The notes under the pieces are model-generated. The model ran no database searches. It had not been told where the DNA came from and was given only the letters and a program-made list of their open reading frames with translations. From JBCBWG01 sp038523925 (lineage in GTDB: Bacteria; Pseudomonadota; Alphaproteobacteria; Rhizobiales; Hyphomicrobiaceae): a stretch of 64,000 nt of DNA. The stretch is taken from assembly GCA_038523925.1 (NCBI GenBank), contig JBCBIY010000004.1, forward strand, positions 1 to 64,000. Reading direction: 5' to 3'. Position 1 is the stretch's first letter. Every line of letters starts with the position of its first letter. A program made the translations under genes and the position numbers. Below are positions 43,771-53,190 of the stretch, piece after piece.

Positions 43771-44024
43771 AACCGGGCTGCTGCCCGGTTGCGCAAAACA
43801 AAAGACACGATGCCCGGCCTAAAACAGGCCTTCGATATCGCCGTCTGTATTAAGCTTGATCGACTCCGCTGAGGGCACTCGGGGCAGGCCGGGCCGGCCG
43901 AAACCGGGCTGCTGCCCGGTTGCGCAAAACAAAAGACACGATGCCCGGCCTAGAACAGGCCTTCGATATCGCCGTCCGCATTGAGCTTGATCGACTCCGC
44001 CGAGGGCACCCTGGGCAGGCCGGG
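43771..44024. repeat. duplicated 3' end of the formate-THF ligase gene
   Basis: Segments 43771-43893 and 43902-44024 (123 bp each, period 131) are near-identical. Each has a hairpin AACCGGGC-TGCT-GCCCGGTT, a spacer, and the last 25 codons of fhs. The outer copy (43819-43893) keeps the frame and the stop; differences in the last 22 codons are mostly at third positions. A third partial copy of the GCCCGG-GCGCAAAAC portion lies at 43747-43762. The 233-bp gap after the regulator consists mainly of this. Confidence 0.88.
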
Positions 44025-45626
44025 CATCGTCATGATCTCTCCGCAGATCGCGACGATGAAACCGGCGCCCGCCGACAGCCGCACTTCGCGGACGGGCAGG
44101 CTGTGGCCATCAGGTGCGCCGCGGCGGTTGGGGTCGGTCGTGAACGAATACTGGGTCTTGGCCATGCAGACCGGCAGATGGCCGTAGCCTTGCGCTTCCC
44201 AATCCTTGAGCTGGTTGCGGATCTTGGTGTCCGCGATCACCTCGTCGGCGCGATAGATTTCCTTCGCGACCGTCTCGATTTTCTGGAACAGCCCCATGTC
44301 GTCCGGGTAGAGCGGCTTGTAGTCCGCCGTGCCGCCCTCGACGAGTTCGACAACCTTCCGCGCCGTACCTTCGATGCCTTCGCCGCCCTGCGCCCAGTGA
44401 TAGTTGACCTCGGCAGGCGCGCCCTGGCCTTCGGCATACTCTTTGAGCGCCGCGATCTCGGCATCGGTATCCGTGTAAAAGTGGTTGATCCCGACGACGA
44501 CCGGCACGCCGAATTTTTTCAGGTTTTCGAGGTGGCGGCCGAGGTTCGCGCAGCCGGCCGTCACAGCGTCCACGTCTTCAGCGCCGAGATCAGCTTTCGC
44601 GACGCCACCGTTCATCTTCATCGCGCGCACCGTCGCAACAATGACGACGGCGTCCGGCGCGATGCCGGCCTTCCGGCACTTAATGTCGAAGAACTTCTCA
44701 GCGCCGAGGTCCGCGCCGAAGCCCGCTTCCGTCACGACATAGTCGGCAAGCTTGAGCGCCGCTTTGGTCGCCACAACCGAGTTGCACCCGTGCGCGATGT
44801 TGGCGAACGGGCCACCATGGACAAACGCCGGGTTGTTCTCAAGCGTCTGCACAAGGTTCGGCTGCATCGCATCCTTGAGCAGAACCGTCATTGCGCCGTC
44901 TGCCTTGATATCGCGGCAGTACACCGGCGAGCGATCGCGGCGGTAAGCAACGATGATATCGCCGAGCCGCTTTTGCAGATCTTCAAGGTCGTTCGCGAGG
45001 CAGAGGATCGCCATCACTTCGGAGGCGACGGTGATATCGAAGCCCGCTTCGCGCGGAAATCCGTTCGCGACGCCGCCGAGCGAAGCCGTGATCTGGCGCA
45101 GCGCACGGTCGTTCATGTCCATGACGCGGCGCCATGCAATGCGGCGGATGTCGATCTCCTCCGCGTTGCCCCAGTAGACGTGGTTGTCGATCATCGCCGA
45201 CAGCAGATTGTGGGCCGACGTGATCGCGTGGAAGTCGCCGGTGAAGTGGAGGTTCATGTCCTCCATCGGCACGACCTGCGCGTAGCCGCCACCGGCGGCA
45301 CCGCCTTTCATGCCGAAGCAGGGCCCGAGCGAAGCTTCGCGAATGCAGATCGCAGCCTTCTTGCCGATGCGGTTCAGCCCATCGCCAAGGCCGACCGTGG
45401 TTGTCGTCTTGCCTTCGCCCGCCGGGGTAGGGTTGATCGCCGTGACCAGCACCAGCTTGCCATCGGGCCGGCCCTCGAGCGACTTTATGAAGTCCGCCGA
45501 TATCTTCGCCTTGTCGTGGCCGTAGGGCAGCAAGTGCTCTGACCCGATATCGAGCTTGGCGCCGACCTCCTGGATTGGCTTTTTGCTCGCCTCGCGTGCG
45601 ATTTCGATGTCGGATTTGACGGACAT
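43950..45626 (-). CDS. fhs: formate-tetrahydrofolate ligase
   Basis: A protein of 558 residues, full length. The P-loop TPAGEGKTTTTVGLGDGL, FGMKGGAAGGGYAQV, HFTGDFHAITSAHNLL and the C-terminal GEIMTMPGLPRVP match the family. It joins formate to THF using ATP, giving 10-formyl-THF, which feeds formate from oxalate breakdown into C1 metabolism. It is last gene of the leftward oxalate unit, 62 bp after the formyltransferase-like gene. Its 3' end is duplicated downstream. Confidence 0.97.
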   Translation of the reverse strand: MSVKSDIEIAREASKKPIQEVGAKLDIGSEHLLPYGHDKAKISADFIKSLEGRPDGKLVLVTAINPTPAGEGKTTTTVGLGDGLNRIGKKAAICIREASLGPCFGMKGGAAGGGYAQVVPMEDMNLHFTGDFHAITSAHNLLSAMIDNHVYWGNAEEIDIRRIAWRRVMDMNDRALRQITASLGGVANGFPREAGFDITVASEVMAILCLANDLEDLQKRLGDIIVAYRRDRSPVYCRDIKADGAMTVLLKDAMQPNLVQTLENNPAFVHGGPFANIAHGCNSVVATKAALKLADYVVTEAGFGADLGAEKFFDIKCRKAGIAPDAVVIVATVRAMKMNGGVAKADLGAEDVDAVTAGCANLGRHLENLKKFGVPVVVGINHFYTDTDAEIAALKEYAEGQGAPAEVNYHWAQGGEGIEGTARKVVELVEGGTADYKPLYPDDMGLFQKIETVAKEIYRADEVIADTKIRNQLKDWEAQGYGHLPVCMAKTQYSFTTDPNRRGAPDGHSLPVREVRLSAGAGFIVAICGEIMTMPGLPRVPSAESIKLNADGDIEGLF

Positions 45627-45688
45627 ATCTTTGATCTCTTTATCAGCCGAGTGCGGGCAGCGCCGCTATGACGGAAGTCGATGGCTCG

Positions 45689-46606
45689 TTAGCCGCCGAA
45701 GGTGTCGCCGGGCTTGATACCAGCGGCTTCGGCATACGCGTGGGCGCCGACTTTGACTTTCTCGCCAGCGACGCGCACGCGCTTCAGAACGATCGAACCG
45801 CCGTCCGCGGCAACCTCAACGCCATCGTCTGACACTGCAAGCACCGATCCGGCTTTGCCACTGCCCGAGCCCAGCGCGCTGTCGAAGACTTGCACTTGGC
45901 CCCCATCCCGTGTCGTCCACGCACCGGGCGCGGGGTTCGCGGCGCGGATCAAGTTGTAGACCTCGTCGACCGGCTTCGACCAATCGATCTCGGCAACATC
46001 CTTCTTGAACCAGCTCTCGTACGAGCCATCGTCCAGCCGCTGATCATGCTTGATGATGACGCCGGCTTTGACGAGATCGAGCCCCTCGATCATCGCATCG
46101 ACGCCCATCGGAAACAGCTTCTTGAAGTACACGTCGCCGAGCGTTTCGTCGGGTCCGATCGCACAGGTTTTCTGCAGCATGATCGGGCCTTCATCGAGCC
46201 CATCATCCGGCCAGAAGATTGTGAGGCCGGTCTGCGTCTTGCCCATGGCGATCGGCCAGTTGATCGATGAGGGGCCGCGGTGATGCGGGCAGAGCGAGGG
46301 GTGGTACTGAAACGTGCCAAATTTCGGAGCGTTGCGCACGGCCTCGGGCACGAAGAGAAGCACGTAGGCCATCATGCAGATGTCGGCGTTGAACGACTGC
46401 ATCAGTTCGAGCGCTTCCGGCGTCTTCCAGGAGGCCGGCTGATGAACCGGCAAGCCCTTCTCGCGCGCGAACTCGGCCAGCGGATCTTCTGGCCGGCCCT
46501 CCTTCGTCGGCGCACAGCAGACGGCGACGACATCCTCGCCGCGCTCAAGCAGCCGCTCGAGCACCGCCTTGCCGAAGGCCTGCTGGCCGTGAACAACGAT
46601 ACGCAT
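45689..46606 (-). CDS. FDH-type formyltransferase/10-formyl-THF hydrolase-like protein
   Basis: A protein of 305 residues with the formyltransferase N-domain and a Fmt-like C-domain (about 205-305). QYHPSLCPHHRGPSSINWPI with His102 and WPDDGLDEGPIM with Asp138 have the spacing (36) of His106/Asp142 in mammalian 10-formyl-THF dehydrogenase, and Tyr replaces the Asn typical of Met-tRNA formyltransferase. It is therefore probably not Fmt. Between frc and fhs it may hydrolyse 10-formyl-THF or move formyl between CoA and THF; the reaction is inference. Confidence 0.8.
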   Translation of the reverse strand: MRIVVHGQQAFGKAVLERLLERGEDVVAVCCAPTKEGRPEDPLAEFAREKGLPVHQPASWKTPEALELMQSFNADICMMAYVLLFVPEAVRNAPKFGTFQYHPSLCPHHRGPSSINWPIAMGKTQTGLTIFWPDDGLDEGPIMLQKTCAIGPDETLGDVYFKKLFPMGVDAMIEGLDLVKAGVIIKHDQRLDDGSYESWFKKDVAEIDWSKPVDEVYNLIRAANPAPGAWTTRDGGQVQVFDSALGSGSGKAGSVLAVSDDGVEVAADGGSIVLKRVRVAGEKVKVGAHAYAEAAGIKPGDTFGG

Positions 46607-46801
46607 GTGTGAGTCTCTCGTGCTCTGTCTGAAACGTGTCGGGTGAAATTAGGCAGCGCTCAGCAGTTGATCCCGCACCAGGTCTGCTCTGCCATCAGCC
46701 GCTCGGTGATGTCTTGTTGATTGTGGCGATCGTGGTCAATGCTGTCGTCACTTCGCGTCCGGATCACCCGCCCCATAATCATCACTCCGGTTGAGCAACT
46801 G

Positions 46802-48070
46802 CTATTCGGCCGCGACGCGGCGCGCGGGTTCGGTTGCAGTCTTCACCCGCGCGAGATCATCGCCTGCAAACCCGAGCACGTCCGTCAAAATCTCATCTGT
46901 GTGTTCGCCGAGGAGCGGCGACCGCTCAACGTCGACTGGACTCGCCGACAATTTAATCGGGCAGCCCACCGACAGGTAGGGCCCGCGCTCGGGATGATCG
47001 ACTTCAACGATCGTGCCCGTCGCGCGCAGGCCCTCATCTGCGGCGATTTCCTTCATCGACAGGATCGGTCCCACCGGAATGTCGAGCGGGTTGCAGATCT
47101 CCATCACTTCAAACTTGGTTTTCGTCATCGTCCATTGTTCGATGCGCTCGAAGATCTCGTTGAGCTTATCGAGGCGTTCCGGCGGCGTTGCGTAACCGGG
47201 CTTTGTTTTCCACTCCGGCTCGCCGATGACGTCGCAAATCTTCTCCCAGGCCGGCGCCTGCGTGATGAAGTACGTGTAGGCGTTCGGGTCCGTTTCCCAG
47301 CCCTTGCACTTCAGGATGCGCCCCGGCTGGCCGCCACCTGAGTCGTTGCCCGCCCTCGGCGTTGCTTCGCCGAACGGGATGCCGGCGCCGAACTGTGAGT
47401 ACTCCTTGAGCGGGCCGGCCTCGAGCCGCTGCTGGTCGCGCAACTTCACCCGACAGAGATTGATGACCCCATCCTGCATGGCCGCTTGCACGCGTTGGCC
47501 CGTGCCGCTGCGCTCGCGCTGGTAAAGCGCTGTGACGATGCCCAGCGCCAGATGCAGCCCGGTTCCGCTGTCGCCAATCTGCGCGCCGGTAACCATCGGG
47601 ATGCCGTCGAGATCGCCCGTTGTCGACGCGGAACCACCGGCGCACTGAGCCACGTTCTCATAAACCTTGCAGTCTTCGTACTGACCGGGCCCAAACCCCT
47701 TGATCGACGCCATGATCATGCGCGGGTTCAGCTCCTGAATGCGCTCCCAGGAAAAGCCCATTCGATCGAGCGCGCCCGGCGCAAAATTCTCAACGAGCAC
47801 GTCGCACGCCTTGACGAGACGCTCGAGAACTTCGCGGCCCTCAGGCGACTTGGTGTTGAGCGTAATCGACCGCTTGTTGTGGTTCAGCATCGTGAAGTAG
47901 AGGCTGTCGGCGCCAGGCTTATCGACGAGCTGCTTGCGCGTCGCGTCGCCAACACCCGGCCGCTCCACCTTGATCACGTCGGCCCCAAACCACGCGAGGA
48001 GCTGCGTGCAGGTCGGTCCGGACTGCACATGCGTGAAGTCCAAAATCTTGATGCCTTCAAGGGCTTTCAT
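46802..48070 (-). CDS. frc: formyl-CoA:oxalate CoA-transferase
   Basis: A protein of 422 residues, class III CoA-transferase. The start KALEGIKILDFTHVQSGPTC, PGVGDATRKQLVDKPG, NTKSPEGREVLERLVK and the catalytic Asp in GAQIGDSGTG are as in Oxalobacter Frc. It moves CoA from formyl-CoA to oxalate. The oxalyl-CoA decarboxylase gene lies in the same leftward unit, which makes the oxalate assignment secure. A 195-bp gap without recognisable features separates it from the formyltransferase-like gene. Confidence 0.95.
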   Translation of the reverse strand: MKALEGIKILDFTHVQSGPTCTQLLAWFGADVIKVERPGVGDATRKQLVDKPGADSLYFTMLNHNKRSITLNTKSPEGREVLERLVKACDVLVENFAPGALDRMGFSWERIQELNPRMIMASIKGFGPGQYEDCKVYENVAQCAGGSASTTGDLDGIPMVTGAQIGDSGTGLHLALGIVTALYQRERSGTGQRVQAAMQDGVINLCRVKLRDQQRLEAGPLKEYSQFGAGIPFGEATPRAGNDSGGGQPGRILKCKGWETDPNAYTYFITQAPAWEKICDVIGEPEWKTKPGYATPPERLDKLNEIFERIEQWTMTKTKFEVMEICNPLDIPVGPILSMKEIAADEGLRATGTIVEVDHPERGPYLSVGCPIKLSASPVDVERSPLLGEHTDEILTDVLGFAGDDLARVKTATEPARRVAAE

Positions 48071-48075
48071 TGCAG

Positions 48076-48684
48076 TTACCTCACGTTTTGCTCTGCCTCG
48101 GCGCGGCTGTCATTGGCAGCCTGATCGAGATCGACACGGCGGTAGACTTCATCGAACGTCAGTTTGACGCCGACGCTTTCAAGCTGGATCGCCTGGTCTG
48201 GCAAGTAGACTTCGCGCTGCCAGTTGTTGGCCCGTCGAAACACTTCAACTTGCTTGCGAACCTGATCAACGAGCACGTACTCGCCCATGGTTTCGAGCTG
48301 CTTGTAGATCTCGAACTTTTCAGAACGGTCGGCGCGCTCAGTCGAGGGCGATAGCACTTCAATGATCAGGCGCGGGTCACTCCGGCGATCCCGCGCGTTG
48401 TCATGTTCGCCGCAAGCGACAACGACGTCCGGATAATAGAAGCGACTGACTTCGTCGTTGCGGAACTCGACTTTCATGTCACTGGGAAACACGCGGGACG
48501 CGTCAGGCGCGCGAACGGTGAGCGCGGCCGTCAGGTTCGCGGCGATCACGATGTGCGCCTCAGTCGCGCCGGCCATCGCGTAGATGAGGCCATCGACGAA
48601 CTCATGCCGGACAGCGCTTGATGCCTCGCCCGCGAGATATTCGTCGACTGTCACCAACTCATCGCTGCGCTTTGGGTACGCCAT
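48076..48684 (-). CDS. Uma2-family (DUF820) PD-(D/E)XK protein
   Basis: A protein of 202 residues. RHEFVDGLIYAMAGAT, FYYPDVVVACGEHD, DPRLIIEVLSPSTERADRSEK (the PD...ExL-type nuclease core) and YKQLETMGEYVLVDQ match the Uma2 family, common in cyanobacteria and mobile in many genomes. Endonuclease activity is predicted for the fold but the role is unknown. ATG 48684 has GGAGA upstream. It sits between frc and oxc with 5- and 32-bp gaps, apparently a later arrival in the operon. Confidence 0.87.
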   Translation of the reverse strand: MAYPKRSDELVTVDEYLAGEASSAVRHEFVDGLIYAMAGATEAHIVIAANLTAALTVRAPDASRVFPSDMKVEFRNDEVSRFYYPDVVVACGEHDNARDRRSDPRLIIEVLSPSTERADRSEKFEIYKQLETMGEYVLVDQVRKQVEVFRRANNWQREVYLPDQAIQLESVGVKLTFDEVYRRVDLDQAANDSRAEAEQNVR

Positions 48685-48716
48685 GCTCAGTTCTCCATTG
48701 GCAGCCAGCGCAACCC

Positions 48717-50471
48717 TCAACCTCGACGGGCTTGCGGATAGCGCTGCGGGGCGACCACGGATTGCGGGTTCAAACTGCCGATGTTGCCACTTTCCTTGCC
48801 GGCCGCCGGGTCGATGACTGCGTTGACGAGCGTCGGTTTCGCGCTTGCGATGGCCTCGCGAACGGCGCGCGAGAGGTCGTCGGCTGTCTCGGCGTGCACA
48901 CCGACACCACCGAATGCCTGCATCATCTGATCATACCGCGCACCCTTCACGAAGACGGTGGTCGCCGGGTCGTCGCCGCCGGACCAGTTGGTGTCGTCGC
49001 CGCGGTAGATGCCGTTGTTGTTAAAGACGACCACGCACACCGGCAGGCCGTAGCGGACGATCGTCTCAATCTCCATGCCGCAGAAGCCAAACGCGCTGTC
49101 GCCCTCGACGGCCAGCACGGGGCATCCGGTCTCCACTGCTGCGGCAATCGCTGAGCCCATCCCGATACCCATGACGCCCCAAGTGCCGACGTCGATGCGC
49201 TTGCGCGGCTTGTGCACATCGATGATCGAGCGCGCAAAATCGAGCGTGTTTGCACCTTCGTTGACGAGGATCGTCTCAGGATTGTCGGCGATGACGGCCT
49301 TCAGTGCGCCAAGCGCCGCGTGATAGTCCATTGGGTTCGAGTTGTTCTGCAGCCGCGCCGACATCTTCTCGACGTTGCCCTGAACCTTCTGGCGGACAGC
49401 ACCCGTCCAGGCATCCGGCGCACCTTGCCAGTCGGGGCCCATCGCGTCGGCAAGTGCTGACAGACACGATCCGATATCGCCAACAAGCGGGGCGGCAATC
49501 TCGACGTTGGAATCCATTTCCTTCGGGTCGATGTCGATCTGGATGAACGTCTTGGATCCAGGCGCCCCCCACTGGCGGCCCTTGCCATGGCTCAGCAGCC
49601 AGTTGAGCCGCGCGCCAACCATGACAACGACGTCGGCCTCCTTCAGCACCATTGACCGCGCGGCTGATGCCGACTGCGCATGCGTGTCCGGCAGCAGACC
49701 CTTCGCCATCGACATCGGCAGGTACGGCGCACCGGACCGCTCAACAAACGCGCGAATGACGTCGTCGGACTGGTCGTAGGCCGCGCCCTTGCCAAGGATG
49801 ATGAGCGGCTGCTCGGCCCCTCTCAGGAGGTCGACTGCGCGCGTCACAGCGTCGGGCGACGGGAGCTGTTTCGGCGCCGGATCGATGACTTTGACGAGCG
49901 AGGCTTTGCCGGCCGCCGCATCCATCGTCTGGCCGAGTAGCGCACCTGGAATGTCGAGATAGACCCCGCCAGGGCGGCCGGAGACCGCTGAACGGATCGC
50001 GCGCGCAACCGCGATACCGATGTCGGCTGCGTGCAGCACGCGATAGGCCGCCTTGCAGTGCGGCTTAGCGATTGCGAGCTGGTCCATCTCCTCATAGTCG
50101 CCCTGCTGCAGATCGACGATCTCGCGCTCCGATGAGCCCGAGATCAGGATCATCGGCCAGCAGTTGGTCGTCGCGTTCGCAAGCGCTGTGAGGCCGTTCA
50201 GAAAGCCCGGCGCAGAGACGGTCATGCAGACACCGGGCTTCTTCGTCAAAAACCCCGCGACGGAGGCGGCATAGCCAGCATGCTGCTCGTGGCGGAACGA
50301 CAGCACGCGGATGCCGGAGGCTTGCGCAAAGCGGCCAAGATCCGTGATCGGGATGCCGGGGACATTATAGATGGTCTCGACATCGTTCAGCTTCAGCGCA
50401 TCGATCAGCAGGTGAAACCCATCGGTCAACTGCGTGTCCGCGCTGGCTTCGGCTCCGTCTTGCATGCTCAT
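48717..50471 (-). CDS. oxc: oxalyl-CoA decarboxylase
   Basis: A protein of 584 residues (ATG 50465 two codons in is an equally good start). ThDP enzyme: catalytic Glu region RHEQHAGYAAS, central domain with SGSSEREIVDLQQGDYEEMD (matches OXC), and the ThDP-binding GDSAFGFCGMEIETIVRYGL with FNNNGIYRGDD, characteristic of oxalyl-CoA decarboxylases. It makes formyl-CoA and CO2. It follows the GntR regulator gene by 7 bp. Confidence 0.96.
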   Translation of the reverse strand: MSMQDGAEASADTQLTDGFHLLIDALKLNDVETIYNVPGIPITDLGRFAQASGIRVLSFRHEQHAGYAASVAGFLTKKPGVCMTVSAPGFLNGLTALANATTNCWPMILISGSSEREIVDLQQGDYEEMDQLAIAKPHCKAAYRVLHAADIGIAVARAIRSAVSGRPGGVYLDIPGALLGQTMDAAAGKASLVKVIDPAPKQLPSPDAVTRAVDLLRGAEQPLIILGKGAAYDQSDDVIRAFVERSGAPYLPMSMAKGLLPDTHAQSASAARSMVLKEADVVVMVGARLNWLLSHGKGRQWGAPGSKTFIQIDIDPKEMDSNVEIAAPLVGDIGSCLSALADAMGPDWQGAPDAWTGAVRQKVQGNVEKMSARLQNNSNPMDYHAALGALKAVIADNPETILVNEGANTLDFARSIIDVHKPRKRIDVGTWGVMGIGMGSAIAAAVETGCPVLAVEGDSAFGFCGMEIETIVRYGLPVCVVVFNNNGIYRGDDTNWSGGDDPATTVFVKGARYDQMMQAFGGVGVHAETADDLSRAVREAIASAKPTLVNAVIDPAAGKESGNIGSLNPQSVVAPQRYPQARRG

Positions 50472-50478
50472 TCCTTCC

Positions 50479-51201
50479 CTAGCTCGCGCGCGCTGCCGGC
50501 GCTGCGTTCGTGTCTGTTGCGTACTCAAGGTCGACGTGCTGCGCGACATGATCGCGAAGCTTTAAGGTGTGTTCGCGCACCAGCCGTTCGGCGCGATCCG
50601 CATCGCGCGCTTCAAGCGCGGCGATGATGTCCTTGTGGTCAATGATCGAACGGCGCGCGCGATCGCTCTCGAAAATCGTGCGCCGGCGGATCGCGCGAAC
50701 ATGCATGATCAGCGCGTCCGTCATCTCAGAGATCAGTGCCGATTGACCAAGGCTGATGATCGCTTGATGGAAGCGGATGTTCGCGTCCGAGTACTCACCC
50801 ATCCGCCGCGCAACCGCGTCGCCTTCAAACGCATCGACCAGCTCATGCAGCGCCGCGATCTCTGACGCGCTTGCAACGTCCGTCGCGAGGCGAGCAGCCA
50901 TGCTCTCGAGCGCTGCCCAAACCGTGATCATCTCAAGGATCTCAGCCTTCGTCTTGCGCACGATGAACACGCCGCGGCGCGGGACGACCTGGACGAGCCC
51001 CTCATGTTCGAGCTGCGCGATCGCCTCGCGGATCGGCGTACGCGAGATGCCGAACTGATCGGAAAGGGCGCGTTCGTCGAGGCGCAAGTCTGCGTTGTCG
51101 GCATAAATATCGGCCGTCACGATCGCTTCACGGAGCGCCTGGTAGGCGCGCGCCTTCAACCCTTCCGGGATCGCGAGCGGGGCAATACGAATTGCCGACA
51201 C
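50479..51201 (-). CDS. GntR/FadR-family transcriptional regulator
   Basis: A protein of 240 residues. The winged HTH (about 15-80: RAYQALREAIVTADIY, LDERALSDQFGISRTPIREA, LVQVVPRRGVFI) is followed by an FCD-type helical ligand-binding domain with metal-ligand-like His and Asp (NIRFHQAII, IIDHKDIIAALEARD). It heads the oxalate operon and probably controls it and the divergent formate dehydrogenase through a palindrome 28 bp upstream. Ligand unknown; oxalate or a CoA thioester is plausible. Confidence 0.92.
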   Translation of the reverse strand: MSAIRIAPLAIPEGLKARAYQALREAIVTADIYADNADLRLDERALSDQFGISRTPIREAIAQLEHEGLVQVVPRRGVFIVRKTKAEILEMITVWAALESMAARLATDVASASEIAALHELVDAFEGDAVARRMGEYSDANIRFHQAIISLGQSALISEMTDALIMHVRAIRRRTIFESDRARRSIIDHKDIIAALEARDADRAERLVREHTLKLRDHVAQHVDLEYATDTNAAPAARAS

Positions 51202-51228
51202 GGCGGCACTCCTGCATGACGAAACTTG

Positions 51229-51245
51229 TGGTATGCCTTATACCA
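51229..51245. promoter_or_regulatory. palindromic candidate GntR operator
   Basis: TGGTAT-GCCTT-ATACCA is a perfect 6-bp dyad, of the TGGT...ACCA type bound by FadR-subfamily regulators. It lies between the GntR gene and fdhB, where both divergent promoters should be, so one regulator could control both units. Confidence 0.6.
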
Positions 51246-51416
51246 ATCCGCACTGAGGCAGCAAGCGCCGGCACTTAACGAAACACCCGTGTCGGTTTCG
51301 GAGCAAAGAACGGTACGAATGGCGACAGCGACGCGGCGCCGATTCCGCTTTAGTTTTCCAATCGCGGGCACGATCGAATTTTCGACGGCCGCGACCCCAG
51401 TTCCTTGGAAGTCCGA

Positions 51417-53087
51417 ATGAACGTCGTCGATCCAAATCTCGGCCGCCGCCGCAAGCCGCGCCCGTTTCCCAAGGGCCGCCAGATCGACCCTGAAGCGCGC
51501 GCCCGCATCGATGATCTGTTGGGCCGCCGCGGCCGCTCACGCGACCTGCTGATCGAGCATCTGCACTTGGTCCAGGACACGTACGGTCACATCTCGGCGG
51601 CAAACCTTTGCGCCCTTGCCGAGGCGATGCGTCTGCCGCAAGCCGAGGTCTACGAAGTCGCAACGTTCTACGCGCATTTTGATGTCGTCCTCGAAGGCGA
51701 GCCGCCGCCTCCCGCGACCACCATCCGGGTCTGCGATTCGCTGACCTGCGCGATGCACGGCGCGGGCGAACTGCAGGCCGCGCTGGAGGCCGGCGCCGAC
51801 CCCAAGTTCGTCCGCATCGTCCGTGCACCCTGCATGGGCCGATGCGCTGCCGCGCCGGTCTGTGAAGTCGGCCATGCACACGTCGACAACGCGACGTCCG
51901 CTTCCGTCCTCGCAAAGGTCGCGAGCGGCGAACGTCATCCTGACATGCCGGACTATCAGCGCCTGGCAGCCTATCGCGCCGAAGGTGGCTACGCCGTCCT
52001 TGAGGCCTGCCGATCGGGCGAAATGTCGGTCGAAACAGTCATTGAAACGCTGTCGGATGCGGGCTTGCGCGGCCTCGGCGGCGCAGGCTTTCCCGCAGGC
52101 AAGAAGTGGCAGTTCGTGCGGGGCTACGACGCGCCGCGCTACATGACCGTCAACGGTGACGAAGGCGAACCCGGCACGTTCAAGGACCGCTACTGGCTTG
52201 AGCGGGTGCCGCACAAATTCTTCGAAGGCATGTTGATCGCTGCCTGGGCCGTCGATGCAGCGCGCATCTATATCTACATGCGCGACGAGTATCCGGCCGT
52301 CCTGAAGATCCTCGCCGACGAGATCGCAGCGCTCGAAGCGGCCGGCCTGACAGAACCCGGCTACATCGAAGTACGCCGCGGCGCCGGGGCTTACATCTGC
52401 GGCGAAGAGAGCGCGATGCTCGAATCGATCGAAGGCAAACGCGGCCTGCCGCGCCACCGGCCGCCCTACATTGCAGAGGTCGGGCTCTTTGGCCGCCCGA
52501 CGCTCAACCACAACGTCGAGACGCTGCACTGGATTCCGGAGATCCTTGAAAAGGGCGCGGACTGGTTCGCAAGCAAGGGCACGAACGGCGCCAAGGGTTT
52601 GCGCTCGTACTCCGTGTCCGGCCGCGTCCGCGAACCGCAGGTTGTCCTCGCGTCGGCCGGCTCAACGGTGGCCGACCTCATCTCAGCCTGCGGCGGCATG
52701 GCGGACGGACACGCGTTCGCAGCCTACCTGCCAGGCGGCGCATCGGGCGGCATCCTACCGGCATCGAAAGATCAGGTGCCGCTCGAATTCGGCGGCGAGC
52801 TCGCGGAGCTTGGCTGCTTCGTCGGCAGTCACGCCGTTGTCGTCCTGTCTGACCAAGATGACCTCAAGGACGCCGCGCGCAACCTCATACGATTTTTCGA
52901 AGACGAGAGCTGTGGCCAGTGCACACCCTGCCGCGCCGGCTGCGAGAAAGCGCTGAAGCTGATGGAAGCCGACGTGTGGGACGAAGCCCTTCTGGAAGAA
53001 CTCTGCAAGGTGATGGCCGACGCCTCGATCTGTGGCCTCGGTCAGGCCGCGCCAAACCCCATCCGCTCGGTGATGAAATGGTTTTGA
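51417..53087 (+). CDS. NAD-dependent formate dehydrogenase beta subunit (NuoE-NuoF fusion)
   Basis: A protein of 556 residues. The NuoE-like N-part has a [2Fe-2S] site (Cys106, Cys111, Cys139, Cys143). The NuoF-like part has the FMN/NAD region GLRGLGGAGFPAGKKW, NGDEGEPGTFKDR, GAGAYICGEESAM and the [4Fe-4S] ligands ESCGQCTPCRAGC. It passes electrons from the catalytic subunit to NAD+. The fusion matches FDH1 of Methylobacterium. Start ATG 51417 with TTGGAAG upstream; TTG 51405 is an alternative. fdhA follows 103 bp later. Confidence 0.94.
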   Translation: MNVVDPNLGRRRKPRPFPKGRQIDPEARARIDDLLGRRGRSRDLLIEHLHLVQDTYGHISAANLCALAEAMRLPQAEVYEVATFYAHFDVVLEGEPPPPATTIRVCDSLTCAMHGAGELQAALEAGADPKFVRIVRAPCMGRCAAAPVCEVGHAHVDNATSASVLAKVASGERHPDMPDYQRLAAYRAEGGYAVLEACRSGEMSVETVIETLSDAGLRGLGGAGFPAGKKWQFVRGYDAPRYMTVNGDEGEPGTFKDRYWLERVPHKFFEGMLIAAWAVDAARIYIYMRDEYPAVLKILADEIAALEAAGLTEPGYIEVRRGAGAYICGEESAMLESIEGKRGLPRHRPPYIAEVGLFGRPTLNHNVETLHWIPEILEKGADWFASKGTNGAKGLRSYSVSGRVREPQVVLASAGSTVADLISACGGMADGHAFAAYLPGGASGGILPASKDQVPLEFGGELAELGCFVGSHAVVVLSDQDDLKDAARNLIRFFEDESCGQCTPCRAGCEKALKLMEADVWDEALLEELCKVMADASICGLGQAAPNPIRSVMKWF

Positions 53088-53190
53088 TGGCCCACGCCGT
53101 GCAAAGCTTCCGTTTCGGCCCGTTGGCTAAAACTGACTGAACGCCGCAACGACCACCCGCCCGACCACGAACGCAGAAACCGCCGCCCGC

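Noticed and set aside
43920..45542. 540-codon plus-strand frame
   Set aside because: Exact antisense of fhs, which is certain from its motifs.
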